From NCBI GenBank assembly GCA_000697665.1, contig KL197718.1, forward strand, positions 937,099-1,001,098: a stretch of 64,000 bases of DNA. The letters are read 5' to 3'. This DNA is from Jaapia argillacea MUCL 33604. Taxonomy: Eukaryota; Basidiomycota; Agaricomycetes; Jaapiales; Jaapiaceae. Positions 23,283 to 35,068 of this stretch are shown here, one piece after another (the first letter of the stretch is position 1; each line of letters opens with the position of its first letter). Below the pieces are notes generated by a model, which saw only the letters and a program-made list of their open reading frames with translations, ran no database searches and was not told the origin of the DNA. Both the position numbers and the translations under genes were made by a program.

Positions 23283-24970
23283 CTAGTTAGTGGTGGCAGT
23301 GGTGTAGGATGTGGTCGCAACACCAATACGGCTGTTGGTAGTATCGAAGAAGGAGTAAAAACGTTCCAAAAAGGTGTAACCGTTAATAAAGTCGAGACCT
23401 TCACCACTGGGAGTTCCAAGCTGGCGGTTGATCGCTGTTAAGCCAGATCATATTCACAAGGGGAGCAGTGACAAGTGCTCACGTTGTTTACGATCAAGTA
23501 GATGGTGCTGCTTGTACCGCCTATGTAGGTGTTCAACGAACGGGGCCAGATTTGTGCATTGGCGGTCAAAGTGTAGGTCGTTCCGCTGACCACAAAATTC
23601 AAAGGTGCCAAGGCAGCGTACTGAGCGGAGGTAATCGTGAGGAGGCCAGTGGTATCGTCGAGCTTGGCGCCAGTGGCAGAGACGTACTCGTTGTACGCAT
23701 CTATAGAGGCCGGAATTAGGATGAGGAACTTTTCCAGGAAATCTCGATAGAATCTCACCGCTGGCGAGGTAGACGAGCGTGGTGCCGGTATCAAAAATGC
23801 CAGCAGTGGATGCCAACACTGTCGCTCCATTGTAAGTGACGCTTTGGTCGATACCCCAGTAGTAGCTGGCCGGGTAGGTGGTTGTGATAGGAAAGTAAGT
23901 GAGAGTACCGGTGTATTTTGTCGCATCGGGACCACCGAAAGTGAGTTCACCGTTGGTGGTTGAGGTGTTGGTGGTAGGGGCGTAAAAGACACCAACAGCA
24001 TCAGTCGAGATGGTGCCTTGAGAGTACAAGTTATCGGTGACGGCGGCGACTTCCGAGACACCAGTGACAGTCCCTGTGAACAGCACGAGGATATTATTGC
24101 ATATAAAGGGCAATACTGATCTGACGAGTGTAAACGGACCTTCTGACAAGATGGTGGGACCAAGACCCAAGGCACCATCAATCCCACTGGGGAACCCCGA
24201 ATAGGAGGATGAAACACAAATAAATTGTTTTTTGACGACCAGTTCCGGGGAGAGGGTGAGGGTATCATAGTCTAGAAATATACATCAGCAGCATGCTGCG
24301 CATATATTCAACAATTGGACGTACATGCAGTTCCAAAGCACGAGCCCAATCCAGATGTAACTTCCTGCCGGCGGACAGATTGTCAGCAGAAACTGAATGC
24401 AGAGTAACAATTGCAAATACTAACAACAGTCTCGCCGGTGTCAACACTGGTATTCGTCTTAACATATGGCTAGGAAAAGTGGCGTTAGGGAATGCGGCAT
24501 AATGGATGTGATGGACTAATGCAAACCTTATCGGCACCGATCGAGGTGATGGCATTACCAATATCGATCAAGAGGGTGTCTATGCAAGGTCACCTACGAA
24601 TCATGTTGAGAGAATCGCGTTTGTGTACTTACAGTTGGTAGCAGGGACGCCGACGCCAACGGGAGTTGTATAAGCGATCTGCAATGACAGGCTCAGGATG
24701 GATGCAAGCCATGACGAGGGCTGAGACCTACAGCATCATTCGTGGCAGCGATGGAGTAGGAGGTTCGCTTGTGGGTAGCGGGAGCGACACCATAATTCTT
24801 GGACTTGATGGCATCAATGCGAGCGCGGTCAGCACTGACGACGTTGCCAGTGCCAGAACGGAACCTTGCCGTGAACGGGATGGTGACCTTGGGAGTGTCA
24901 ACCAACACTGGGGCGCGGTGGCGCTGAGGGCGACAAGGCAAAGTATGAGAAGAGCGGAAACCCTGAACAT
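23283..24970 (-). pseudogene. polyporopepsin-like aspartic protease copy 2, decayed
   Basis: Homologous to copies 1 and 3 along its length. From the ATG at 24970 the signal peptide (MFRVSALLILCLVAL) is intact, but the propeptide (VDTPKVTIPF) continues in another frame, so there is a one-base-type shift near 24915-24925. The first catalytic motif reads LLIDIGNAITSIG instead of LLIDTGSSNTWVG: the aspartate stays, but Thr, Ser and Trp are lost (24554-24565). The second motif FDTGTTLVYLAS, TYNGATVLASTAG and the C-terminus NTYIGGTSSTIYLIVNN are kept. Substitution of the DTG threonine normally disrupts the pepsin active site. The promoter is also degraded: TATAAG has become GATAAG. It lies tail to tail with the half-length 5-oxoprolinase. 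Confidence 0.8.
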
Positions 24971-26394
24971 GTTGTCCCCGGTTGCTATTCTGTCAACTAC
25001 AGGACCGATTGAGGGGAGAGGCGACTCGAGGTGACCATCTACAGAGAACCAAGGTTGCCCTCTTATCCTCCCGAGGCTTGCGCCGAGGACGTATTTTGAG
25101 ACATTTCAGGGCCATTTTGGACTAGAAATGATGTAGGAAGGGCGTTGCACATGGTGAGTAGCCATGAGCTGCACGGGAAACATAACTTAAAAAGAAGTCA
25201 GCGATAGGTAAAACCGGGGTTGAGATACGATGAAGCTCAACCTTCGCGCATGAATACCATTCGTCAATCCACTCAGGACCCAGCAAGGCGTCCGTCACTC
25301 CGTGGATCCCAAGTGGATTTCACGGATAATTGTGGACAGGTAATACGGCATGAAATGACGCTTCCCTCAACATCAATGGATAAACAGCAGACTATTCATA
25401 GCGGGCGTCATTGTTGGCTATGGTACTTGGTGAGACGCACCTCGTATTGGGCGAGCGATCAGTATCAATGGTTCGGCGCTTGTGAGAAATGGAACAGAAA
25501 TAGATTATAGCTAAGTGGTAGTAGCAGACGCTATGATCTGGAGGCGTGGGACCCACCTTGGAATTCGTAAATGGAATTTGACCTATACGATGCCAGAGAC
25601 CAGTTAAAGAGAAGTCAGTGAACTCGATTGGCATTGGCTCGAGTAAAGAGTGAATTTCTTCATGTGGAAGGAACTTTGGATTCCTACGAATCACATTCAA
25701 CACGAAGAAGAGAAAAGAAAAGACGCCCCTCCTAAGCGGCTGCAAGAATCTAGGCTGGTAATGGTGTCTCTCAATCAACTAGTATATGTATATATGATTG
25801 ATACCCTTGATTTACATGGGTGTTGATAAAGGCGTCGACCCGAAACAGCGACAGTCATGATGCGGCCAGGTGAGAGACGTGGTGAACGAATAACAGAGGA
25901 TAGATATGCCACTCCCTAGATCGACGCGAAGCAGAGTACAGGCCAAAACGCTTGCACTTTCCGGTCCCCCGATGTGGACTCTGCACTCAGAGAGAAAACC
26001 GAGGCGAGGCGCCGGTAGTAACGAACAAGTCAGGGTTTCCCCGATGGGGGACGCATCTACCGCATCCACTGGCACTGGCCGCACCCGGCGTACTAGTATT
26101 CCTATGGACCCACTGTTACATGGAAGGTTCCTTCGAACCGTGTCGTTGACATTACGCACGATCTTTGTATCTCCGGACCAAGTCCGCGCTTTGCATCGCT
26201 GCGGATCCCGGATGAGAATACTCATGACCACAGCCGACGCTTTCATCGCAAGTCACGGTGGATCAGTGAGAGGGTATAAAACAGAATTTATGTCTTCTTC
26301 AAGTTCACAACCGGTAAAAATAGTGATAATTTTAAACCTCAGGCACTCTTCACCATTTCCCAGACCGTTTCCCTCCAGCAATGAGAGACCCGAA
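24971..26394. other. spacer between protease copies 2 and 3
   Basis: 24971-25490 is the diverged upstream block of copy 2 (promoter and exon-like element). 26250-26394 is the 3' UTR of copy 3, similar to that of copy 1. Between them (25490-26250) open frames exist on both strands but no motif is seen. Confidence 0.55.
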
Positions 26395-28058
26395 CTAGTT
26401 GGTGGTGGCAGTGGTGTAGGATGTGGTGGCGAAACCAAGCTGTTGGGTGGTGGTGTCGAAGACGGAGTAGAAGCGCTCCAAGAAGGTGTAACCGTTGATG
26501 AAGTCGAGACCCTCGCCACTGGGGGTTCCGAGCTGGTGGTTTCATCGTAGTTAGAGTCACAACCTACTCAACAGGAGAGCAGTGGGAAGTACTCACGTTG
26601 TTGACGATCAAGTAGATGCTGCCGGTAGTTCCACCGATGTAGGTGTTCAACGAACGGGGCCAGATTTGGCCGTTGGCGGTCAGGGCGTAGGTGGTGCCAC
26701 CAATGACGAAGTCCAAAGGCTTCAAGGCAGCGTACTGGGCGGAGGTGACCTTGAGGAGGCCAGTGTTCGCGTCGAGCTTGGCACCAGTGGCAGAGACATA
26801 ACTGTCGTATGCATCTGTAGGGAAATAGTGTAAGCAAAGCACGACGGATGAGCAGCATTCAATCAAAACTTACTGCTGGCGAGGTAGACAAGGGTGGTAC
26901 CGGTGTCGACAATACCAGCAGTGGTAGCCAAGATGGTCGCTCCGTTGTAAGTGATGTCTTGGTTGATACCCCAGTAGTAGCTGGCGGGTTCGGTTGTGGT
27001 GAGGGGAACATAGGCGAGGGTACCAGTGTATTTGGTAGTGTCGGCGCCACCGAAGGTGAGTTCACCGTTGGTGTCAGATTCGGAGGTGGTGGGAGCGAAG
27101 AAGATGCCGACAGCTTCAGTCGAAATCGTACCCTGAGAGTACAAGTTGTCGGACACGGTGGGGACCTCCGTGACACCAGTGACAGTTCCTGTGAACTATA
27201 TCAGTACATGTGACGGGAAACCCAATTAGACGAGTATGGACTGACCTTCTGTCAGGATGGTGGGACCAATACCTATGATACCATCAATGCCCTCGCCGAA
27301 TCCCTCAGATGTGTCTGCAACACCGATGGATTGATTGGGGATGACCAAGCTCGAAGAGATGGTGACGGTATCGTAGTCTAAATCCTGACGTCAGTGAGGC
27401 ACGACATATGATGAGTAGCTGCACTAACACTCAGTGCCCGAGAATGAGCCAGATCCGTAGGTGACAGCCTAAATATGACAAGACCATTAGCGAATCTGAA
27501 TCCGAGGTAAAAATTGTAGATACTGACGACAGCATCGCCAGTGTCGACGCTAGTGCTGGTCTTAACGTAGGCCTAGATAGATAGAGGTTAGGAGCGCGGT
27601 GTATGTGAACGGGATAGCCACGTACCTGGTAGGCGCCGACCCAGGTGTTGGAGCTACCGGTATCGATCAAGAGGGTGTCTAGGGAAACTCAGCTGAGATT
27701 TGTGGCTCGAAAGAGTACCTGGACTTACACTCGGTAGCGGGGCTTCCAACGCCGACGGGGGTGGTGTAGCTGACCTGAAAGGAGTGGATCGGTATCAACG
27801 CGCAATCACAACAACTCCGATACATACAGCATCGTTTGTGACAGCGATGGAGTAAGAGGCGCGCTTGTGAGCAGCGGGAGCAGCACCGTAGTCCTTGGAC
27901 TTGATGGCAGCAATACGAGCACGATCAGCAGCAACGATGTTGCCACCAGAGTTGAACCTCGCGGCGATAGGGATGGTGACCTTGGGGGAGGCAATGGGGG
28001 ACGCTGAGACGCTGAGAGCGACGAGGCAAAGGGAGAGAAGAGCGGAGTATTTGAACAT
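26395..28058 (-). CDS. secreted aspartic protease, polyporopepsin-like (A1), copy 3
   Basis: The minus-strand gene starts at ATG 28058 and stops at 26395-26397. It has the same nine-exon plan as copy 1 and about 400 residues. It has a signal peptide (MFKYSALLSLCLVALSVSA), a propeptide with a KR near residue 60, then both catalytic motifs intact (LLIDTGSSNTWVG and GIVDTGTTLVYLAS) and the flap TYGSGSFSGTEY. It is the closest relative of copy 1; promoter and 3' UTR are also conserved between them. Differences cluster after the flap (VADTSEGFGEG versus VASTATGFSG in copy 1), a surface loop. Likely an active secreted acid protease. Confidence 0.93.
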
Positions 28059-28146
28059 CTTGAGGCTCGGCTGCTTGAGGGGACTGAGGACTGATCGAGG
28101 GGAAGGTTGGCTCGAGGGTGTCGATCCACCAAAAACTACAGGTGCT

Positions 28147-28152
28147 CTTATA
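28147..28152 (-). promoter_or_regulatory. TATA box of aspartic protease copy 3
   Basis: TATAAG on the minus strand, about 90 bp upstream of the ATG. It sits in the same conserved context as copy 1 (GGTATAAGAGC after an ATACGCCATCGACGTTGAG stretch). Confidence 0.65.
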
Positions 28153-28796
28153 CCTCCAGCTCTCAACGTCGATGGCGTATTTTGAGAGATTTCAGAGTCA
28201 TTCTTGATTACAGATGGTGCACAACTTGCTGCGAAGCGTGTTGCACATGGTGTGCAGCAATGTAGCCATGAGTTGACAGAAAGAACAACGGGAAGTCAGC
28301 GATAGATAGAACCAAGGTTGGGAAGGCCAACCAGCAGCTCAACTTTCTTGCAGAAGAGGACGGTAATTGTCACGAATAGAACTATATTTTTGGACCATGT
28401 GAGATCATAGCTGTAGAGTGGTACACAAGGAGAGGATTAAGCTCAACATTGGGCGCGAAAGCAACTGGGGGTGCCGACCGCCGTTGGGAATCAGGGTGGG
28501 ATAGACGCTCGTGGCCATGGCGGGTCGAAGGGGGATGCGAGGCGTCAGGATCAATCTGATCTTCCACTACTAAAGCCACGGCTCGCCGCGACTCCCATTG
28601 AGCTCCCCGTTTGCTTGACCATTACACTCGGCAGACCACCAGGATTCCGCAAGGATTGCATTACCCGACGGCCACTGGCGGATTCCACGGACAATCGCAG
28701 ATGCGCGACATCACATGAAACAATGCTTCCTTCGACAGAGAGGCTGCGGAATATTCATAGCGGCCGTCATTGGTAGTGGTACTTGGGGAGACTCAC

Positions 28797-28844
28797 CTCG
28801 GCAAGGGTGAGACCTCGGTATGGAGGGCACGGCGTTTGTGAGAA
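28797..28844 (-). other. exon-like block conserved upstream of protease copy 3
   Basis: 48 bases bounded by TTTCAG and GTGAGT on the minus strand; counterpart of 8406-8452. In the same frame both encode a short S-x(4)-x-T-(E/D)-x-S peptide, so the block might be coding, but no upstream partner exon was found. Confidence 0.5.
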
Positions 28845-29871
28845 CTGAAATAGAAATAGAATATAAACTGTGAGAAAGTAGTCATCACTTGGAGACGTGA
28901 GAACCACCGGAACAACAAAGCAGAACTCAGCGTCGTCAGGTTGTAACCAGAGGGATGAATGTGCACGATTGGTTGAAGAGAACCTACAAATTCGATTACA
29001 TAGCGTTGCTTACAAGTGAACGATGAATTCCCCAAGGCGGCGGCACCCGAAGGTAGGATTCGACTTCAGGATCCCACTGCAGCATCAGCGCCATACAGAT
29101 CAACTGGCTACATGGCTTCAATCGATTCCTAAGAATTCTGTGTAAGTATAGCATATACGAAAGGGATGAACAAGACGGACGTTCGCATTTGACCCAAGTC
29201 GTGGGCACCGAACTTGCGCCGAACATATGTTTATAGCCTCGGCATGTCAAGGGGATCAGCTACTACTCACCAGCAGTTTGCAAGGCGGCATCACACCTTT
29301 CGACACCATCCACTCCGATTTCGTCAACAAATCTGGTTCCCGCATTGAACATTCCACTGACCGTCAAGTCTTCGAGGAGAAGGAGCACAACGGCTCCCGC
29401 ATTTCCAAAGCCAACTCACCGCGACGACTATCATGCAAAAAAGTGAAGATGAGGCTGAAGAGAGAAAGACTACGATCGTTTAGAGGGACCATGACCAGAC
29501 GATTGACTCTCGGTATGGGTTGTGGCAAGCACGTTGACGCGAAACAGAGAGTGTCAGAATGCAGTTCTCTAGACGAGACGGCGCACTGAACAAATATCAA
29601 AGGATGCCTGCGCTCCCTAGACCGAGGGGTTTAGGACATTCAACTCCATGGGGGTCGACAGACGATGGAGTTGGGGGAGGGGGATAGCACTCCGAGAACA
29701 ATGATGCAGCAACAAAATCTATAGCAAGAAAGCGAGGGTTCGAAGTGATTAAACTTTCCGGATGGGTGTCAGGTGGTTGTGCCATTACTTGGTGAGGGGG
29801 TAGAGCTTGACGAAAATCCAGGAGTCAAGCATTCAATTCGAGTTGTGCGAGGTACACTCATAATCAACTCT
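28845..29871. other. intergenic, nothing recognised beyond the protease duplication
   Basis: Similarity to the copy 1 upstream region fades near 29040. The rest has only short open frames. Confidence 0.5.
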
Positions 29872-30230
29872 TTACTCGTCATCAAAACCCTCCACAGGTC
29901 TCCGTGGTCGATTGGGTACTACAGGCGAGGACCGAGTTGAGACGATCTTGCAATACAGACCAACAGGAGAACTCACATGGATAGGAAGTTGGGATAGGTT
30001 CGGAAGGTCTCCATCCAAGCTTCCAGCGAATGGGAGGCACGGTGAGTACCATAATAGGCCCAATTGCGCCCAGCACGCAAGAGAAGAAGATGGTCGGGTT
30101 TTCGTGTGCTTGACGTTGCTGTCGTGACGTTTTCAAATCATCTTCAGATACGCATTTCTGTGCCCGAGAAACCAGATATACATACGAGGTAACGATACGT
30201 TCCACGGAACGGAGAAAACGACGCCGCCAT
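29872..30230 (-). CDS. nuo9.5: NADH:ubiquinone oxidoreductase (complex I) 9.5 kDa subunit
   Basis: A 77-residue protein from three small exons on the minus strand: 30186-30230, 29977-30118 and 29872-29918. The start MAASFSPFRGTYRYL joins QRQAHENPTIFFSCVLGAIG, giving the family's RYLQRQAHENP core. One membrane helix follows (FFSCVLGAIGPIMVLTV), then VPPIRWKLGWRPSEPIPTSYP and the C-terminus RPRRPVEGFDDE. This matches the fungal NI9M/9.5 kDa accessory subunit of mitochondrial complex I, which is anchored in the inner membrane. The size is normal for the family. It is divergent from the PfkB kinase, with 423 bp between. Confidence 0.88.
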
Positions 30231-30653
30231 TGTTGAGTCTGTAGTTTGGTGTTGCGAAGTTAGCCTGGAACAGAACGGCTTGAACGTTGTGGCTGATATT
30301 GTTTGTGCGGGTTGATGGCCCGAGAGGGGCGAACGCCACCTTGTTAGCGGCGAGGCAGATGATTCATGCCTCTCATATTTTCCTGTTTTCCTTGATATTC
30401 TCTGCGAACTGTGGGTTCTGCCTCGATACCAAGATCATCTAGTTGGCCTCTACTAGCTTCTCTCTGTGATTTTCACCCCAGGAGTCCATGAATAGAAGCA
30501 CCTGACCACCAAAATCTCGAGTCTTATACCCAAATATACCTTCTAAAGTGCATATAGAGGGTTCAGCGGCGCATAAACACGGAGGAAAGAAGTGGTCGAG
30601 TGAGGTTCCGAAAGGCACTCACTCTGATTCCCCACATCTGGAACACAGTAGTC
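30231..30653. promoter_or_regulatory. shared upstream region, complex I subunit / PfkB kinase
   Basis: 423 bp between two divergent starts. No single motif stands out. Confidence 0.4.
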
Positions 30654-32601
30654 ATGTCTCGGCTTCGTCGTGATACCCAAGAGACGATACCCCCTCAGCG
30701 GCCTCTGCGCATAATTGCTTCAGGGACTCTGTTCGTCACGCATACCCTCGGCCTGCCGACTCAGCCAACACCCACCACCATGAATCGCGCACATTCTGTG
30801 TCGGCCACTCGAGGAGGTTCTGCGAGTAACATCACCTCCTTACTTGCGCAATTTCCAAATGTAGATGCGATGCTGGTTGCGCCGCTTTCTGGGAATCGGG
30901 ATGGGCAGATGATCCTTCGCGATCTGGATGTTGAGGGAGTGAATACGAAGTACTGCAAGATTTGGGAGAAGGCAGGTGTGCCAAGCGCTTGGGTTTTGCA
31001 ACCTGGTTAGTGTTATTACCACTTGGCTTCACAAGTAATCGAGTTCGATCGAGAAATTTCTGAGGTGTTTTCGCTGAAATTTCCAGTTCTCCGATCATAG
31101 TGCTCACTGAGAAATTATCTAGATGACAGCGATACTCGAACGGTAATCAACCACAATCCACTACCTGATATCACGCACGAAGAATTCGTCTCACTTCTGG
31201 GGCCACTTCTAGCCCCAGAGAACTACGCCTTCTTATCCTCGCCTCAAACCACCGCGCCCTCTCAATCTCCTCCTACGTCCAACCCCAATCCTGCAACTCT
31301 TGTGGGATCACCAAATGGAAACAACACCCCCCGGACTCAACCGGGTCCACCGCCGCCCGCAATACAGAGACCACCAGTGCTTAATCCCAACAGTCCAGCC
31401 CCATTCGAGTGGCTCCATTTCGAAGGAAGGTCGGTGAAGACAACCTTGAATAACATGCTTGGCGTGGATGGCCTCGCGCGAGAGAGGAAATGGAGAAGTC
31501 ACTGTGTTTTTAGTGTTGACGTTGGGAGAAGGGCGAGGCAGGGTGTCGAAGCGGTGTGAATTCTCCCTCTTCTCACAGCCGAGATCAGGGATACTCAACC
31601 GATTGTTTTTCTTCGTGCCAGCTGATCCCTCACGCGGACGTTCTATTTCTGAACAAACATTATGCACAAGCCCATTCTCCCCATTACTCTGCGACACCAC
31701 GAGCCTTCCTCCTCTCCTTGACGCAGCTTGTCCCACAACACGCTCTCCTGGTCGCCCATTGGGGGACAGAAGGCTCCGCCCTTCTATCTCTACCCACAAG
31801 AGAATATTTCCAAAGTTCCGGATGGGTGGATCACTCCAGTGATAATGGCGCCTCTAGCGGTGCTGGCCAACACAATATGGCAGGAGTTGGAGCTGGTGGA
31901 AACCACACCAAGTGGGCCAGTGGGGCGCCAAGATCTCCTGGACAACCCGTACGCGATGATGAGATCGAGAGCGATGTCGAGGGCGTTCACTCTGTTCGAA
32001 CAGGGAGCGACTTCTGGGCTGGCAGTCACTCATCATCATTCTCGACGACGTTTACAGCCAGAGAGGGAGAAAGTATTTCGGATTTCAGTGGTATGGGAGG
32101 ACCGTCGACGCCGTATGGACGTGGTCGACATCATGGCAGGTCTCATAATCGGTCATCAAGTTCTTCATCTCAAGATACGGAAATCGCTTCAGATGATCGT
32201 ACACCAAATAATAGATCTGGTCCCTCAGCTGCTCCTCAACAAGGTGGTGGTGGTGGGGCGGCTCGAGCGAGTGCTGCGCAAGAAGAGTTTATTGATGAAG
32301 TTGGTGCTCAGGATGCGTTTGTTGCTGGGATGATCTTCGCGTTGAGTAGGAGGATCGTCCCTGGTGCGCCATACACCCCGTCTGCTATCACCAAGGATGG
32401 CCCGATTGTGAACAAGGAAACTGAAAAGGGGAGATGGAGGTTAGAGGAATGTTTGAGGTAAGTTGAACTCGATGAATGTTTACGCTTCCTGAATCTTGGT
32501 GTCACAGATTTGCGACGGAACTTGCTGGTAGGAAGGCAAGGCGGAGAGGATGGGATGGGTTAGCGGGTGAGATGGTTAGAGCTGGATGGTTTGAGGGTTG
32601 A
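30654..32601 (+). CDS. PfkB sugar kinase, ketohexokinase-like, with a long insertion
   Basis: Four exons (30654-31005, 31123-31553, 31622-32457, 32508-32601) give 570 residues, almost twice the usual 300. Recognisable PfkB parts: RIIASGTLFVTHTLGLP at the N-terminus, SATRGGSASNITSLLAQ (substrate and nucleotide), FEWLHFEGRSVKTT, LIPHADVLFLNKHYA, VAHWGTEGSALL, then FIDEVGAQDAFVAGMIFAL and LRFATELAGRKA...GWDGL. These last match ketohexokinase. The anion-hole motif GAGD reads GAQD: the catalytic Asp stays, the middle Gly is Gln. About 150 Ser/Gly/His-rich residues lie between the acid loop and this motif. The start is the first ATG in a frame open from 30600. It probably phosphorylates a sugar or similar alcohol, but the changed anion hole leaves activity uncertain. 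Confidence 0.82.
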
Positions 32602-33110
32602 TTGGCAACATGGGTGTGTCCAGTGTGCTATGGATTTTTTGGTCCTATGGACGGTTCTTTGCATTGTCTAATTCTGTTTCTTCGATGTATCTGTTCGACT
32701 CCCGGAATCCATACCTTCGACCCGTCGCCTCACCAGCGCTGACGCGACTGATGAGAAGATGAATTTCTTCGCATACTGTCCAACGGGAGAAGCGACATGG
32801 AACTTCTCTGTGCCATCCCCCTAGTGGAAAAGTTGCTTGCTCGTCGTCAAAACCCTGATGAAAATGGGTGCAGGGTCGTCGTACCCCACCAGTCGGAGGT
32901 GCTGTTTTAGCGCGATCGGTTGCCGAACGTGACAAGTAAATTGCTGTGACACGACGCGTTTATTGGACATTTCCGCCTCTGGGCTTCCGTCGCCTATCAA
33001 TCTCTTTCCTCCTTTGTCGTTCGAAATTTGTTTATAACCATCGCGCCATCGCTTTGCCTCCCTTTAGACTTTGCTACACTCCCTCCCTCCAAACCCCTAC
33101 AAAACGCGTC
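32602..33110. other. intergenic, promoter region of the peroxiredoxin
   Basis: About 500 bp. The last 100 bases are pyrimidine-rich (CTCCCTCCCTCC-like), as is common before strongly expressed fungal genes. Confidence 0.45.
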
Positions 33111-34077
33111 ATGGTTGCCATCGTTCAGCGCCCCGCCCCAGCTTTCAAGGCTACTGCCGTCGTTGATGGCCTTTTCAGGGATGTCTCGTTGGCAGACTTC
33201 TTGGGCAAATGGTCAGTCCGTGGAGACTTGGTATTTCGCCTAACTGGTACTCACTCCCGCCCTGGGCGTATTCCATTAGGGTCGTATTGTTCTTCTACCC
33301 CTTGTAAGTGTCCAAGATTTCACCTGGGCCCCAACAAATATATATCTATCTGTCGTTCATTCAGGGATTTCACCTTCGTCTGCCCCACCGAGATCTTGGC
33401 ATTCAACGATGCACTCTCTCAATTTCATGAGCTTCAGACCGCTGTTCTAGGTAAACTTGTTGTCATCTTTACTCCATTTCCTCCACTCACTACTTGTTTG
33501 CCTGACAGGCGTATCCACAGACTCCCACTTCTCCCATCTTGCCTGGTCCCAATCGCCTCGCAACCATGGAGGGCTGGGACCCGACCTCAAGCTGCCACTC
33601 CTTGCTGACACCAATCACAAGATTGCAAAGGACTATGGCGTCTTGATTGAAGAGGAGGGCATCGCTCTCCGGGGCTTGTTCATCATCGACCCCAAAGGTA
33701 TCCTCAGGTAGGTGTGATTCACATTCGCAGAAGGAGCTCGGCATACTGACAGTCCGGCACCCTCAAGGCAAATCACGATCAATGACCTCCCCGTTGGCCG
33801 ATCCGTGGACGAGACCATCCGTCTTATCAAAGCCTTCCAGTTCACAGTACGTCATGAGTTTCCGGTTCCATTCCGCCCAGTCATGGCCTTGACTCTCGGC
33901 GTTTCTTTTTGCTTTCAGGAACAATACGGTGAAGTTTGTCCCGCAAATTGGACTGAAGGCAAGAAGACCATCAAGCCTGATCCCAAGGGCTCTCTCGATT
34001 ACTTCGCTACCTCAGTTAACGGAGTGAATGGCGAAGCTACCAAGGAGAACGGTGTGAAGAGGCCCAGGTCTGATTGA
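33111..34077 (+). CDS. TSA1: typical 2-Cys peroxiredoxin (thioredoxin peroxidase)
   Basis: Six exons (33111-33211, 33280-33303, 33365-33450, 33509-33707, 33768-33846, 33919-34077) give 215 residues. The peroxidatic Cys lies in [14 protein letters not shown] and the resolving Cys in [34 protein letters not shown] is the AhpC/TSA core. A 23-residue Asn/Lys-rich tail (ending NGVKRPRSD) follows the usual family end. The enzyme reduces hydrogen peroxide and alkyl peroxides with thioredoxin in the cytosol. The tail's KRPR could act as a nuclear signal; that is inference. The second exon is only 24 bases. Confidence 0.95.
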
Positions 34078-35068
34078 TTTAATTACTATCAAATGCTTCT
34101 ACCCTCTCCCATTTCTGAAAGCGCGGAGTTGCGCGTGGATGACGAGTGAATGGGCGGGCATGGCGGAGGATGTCGTTTGCCTCGCTCTCATTTATTTCCG
34201 ATATCAAAGCAGTCCAAGATCGTATACTTATCGATCCTTTCCTTCCTTAGACTTCACTAGAATCACCATATCTCCTAGAGTTTTCTTGATTAGACGAGAG
34301 AAGTTACAAGTAGAAGGTACTCGGAATCCGTTATCTGGCATATAAACCTGCGCTCATCATCAATCCATCCCCTTCCCGTCGCCTCACCCAGCGGAAACCA
34401 TTCGGAATTTCTGTCATCCCCCAAGCGATCGACAGCCGTTATCTCTTCCTTCAACCCAAGGCCATGTTTCTTCTCTCGTCGACTATGCATCGATACCCGT
34501 CATCCCCTTCCTTCTGGGCCCTCAGGCTTCATCGCTATCGTGTTTACATCCGTTCGTACACCCGCAAAACTTATGATGTACCTAATAATCCCACCCACCT
34601 TACACTGTATATTGCCATTCTTGTCGCTACGCCTGTACTATCATCCCTCAATTTCATCGCTTCGCTTCTCAGTCCCGTCTTGCAAGCTCCGCGCGCGGTG
34701 TCGCTCTTCAGCTCATCCGATGATAAAGATTCGTGGGCAGCGAGGGTATATAACGTTCCAATTTACATCCAGCCTATTGATTAATACAAAGGTACAACGA
34801 TGTGCAGCGAGTTGAGAAAGCAACAGAATGTCTGTTATGGGCTCCGAGGTACGATACAGCCAGCCAGCGGGACGTCTGCATGTCTATCAAAGATAGCAAA
34901 TGGGATTAGTATTGCATATGGTACGGATAGACAACGATGAAATGTGATGGCTCCGAGTCAAGCAGCAGCGACAGGCAAGGGATGATAAATCCCAGAAAAC
35001 GAAAGCGTAGCCGAACAAACGAGTGATGTGATGGCCCTTGTGCGAAGAGCGAAGAATTATGGCCGTCG
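34078..35068. other. convergent 3' intergenic region
   Basis: About 1 kb between the peroxiredoxin and F-box gene ends. Open frames at 34464-34815 lack motifs. Confidence 0.5.

Noticed and set aside
23468-28185. Plus-strand Val/Gly-rich open frames opposite the protease copies
   Set aside because: They mirror protease exons on the other strand, recur at the same place in each copy, and have no motif.
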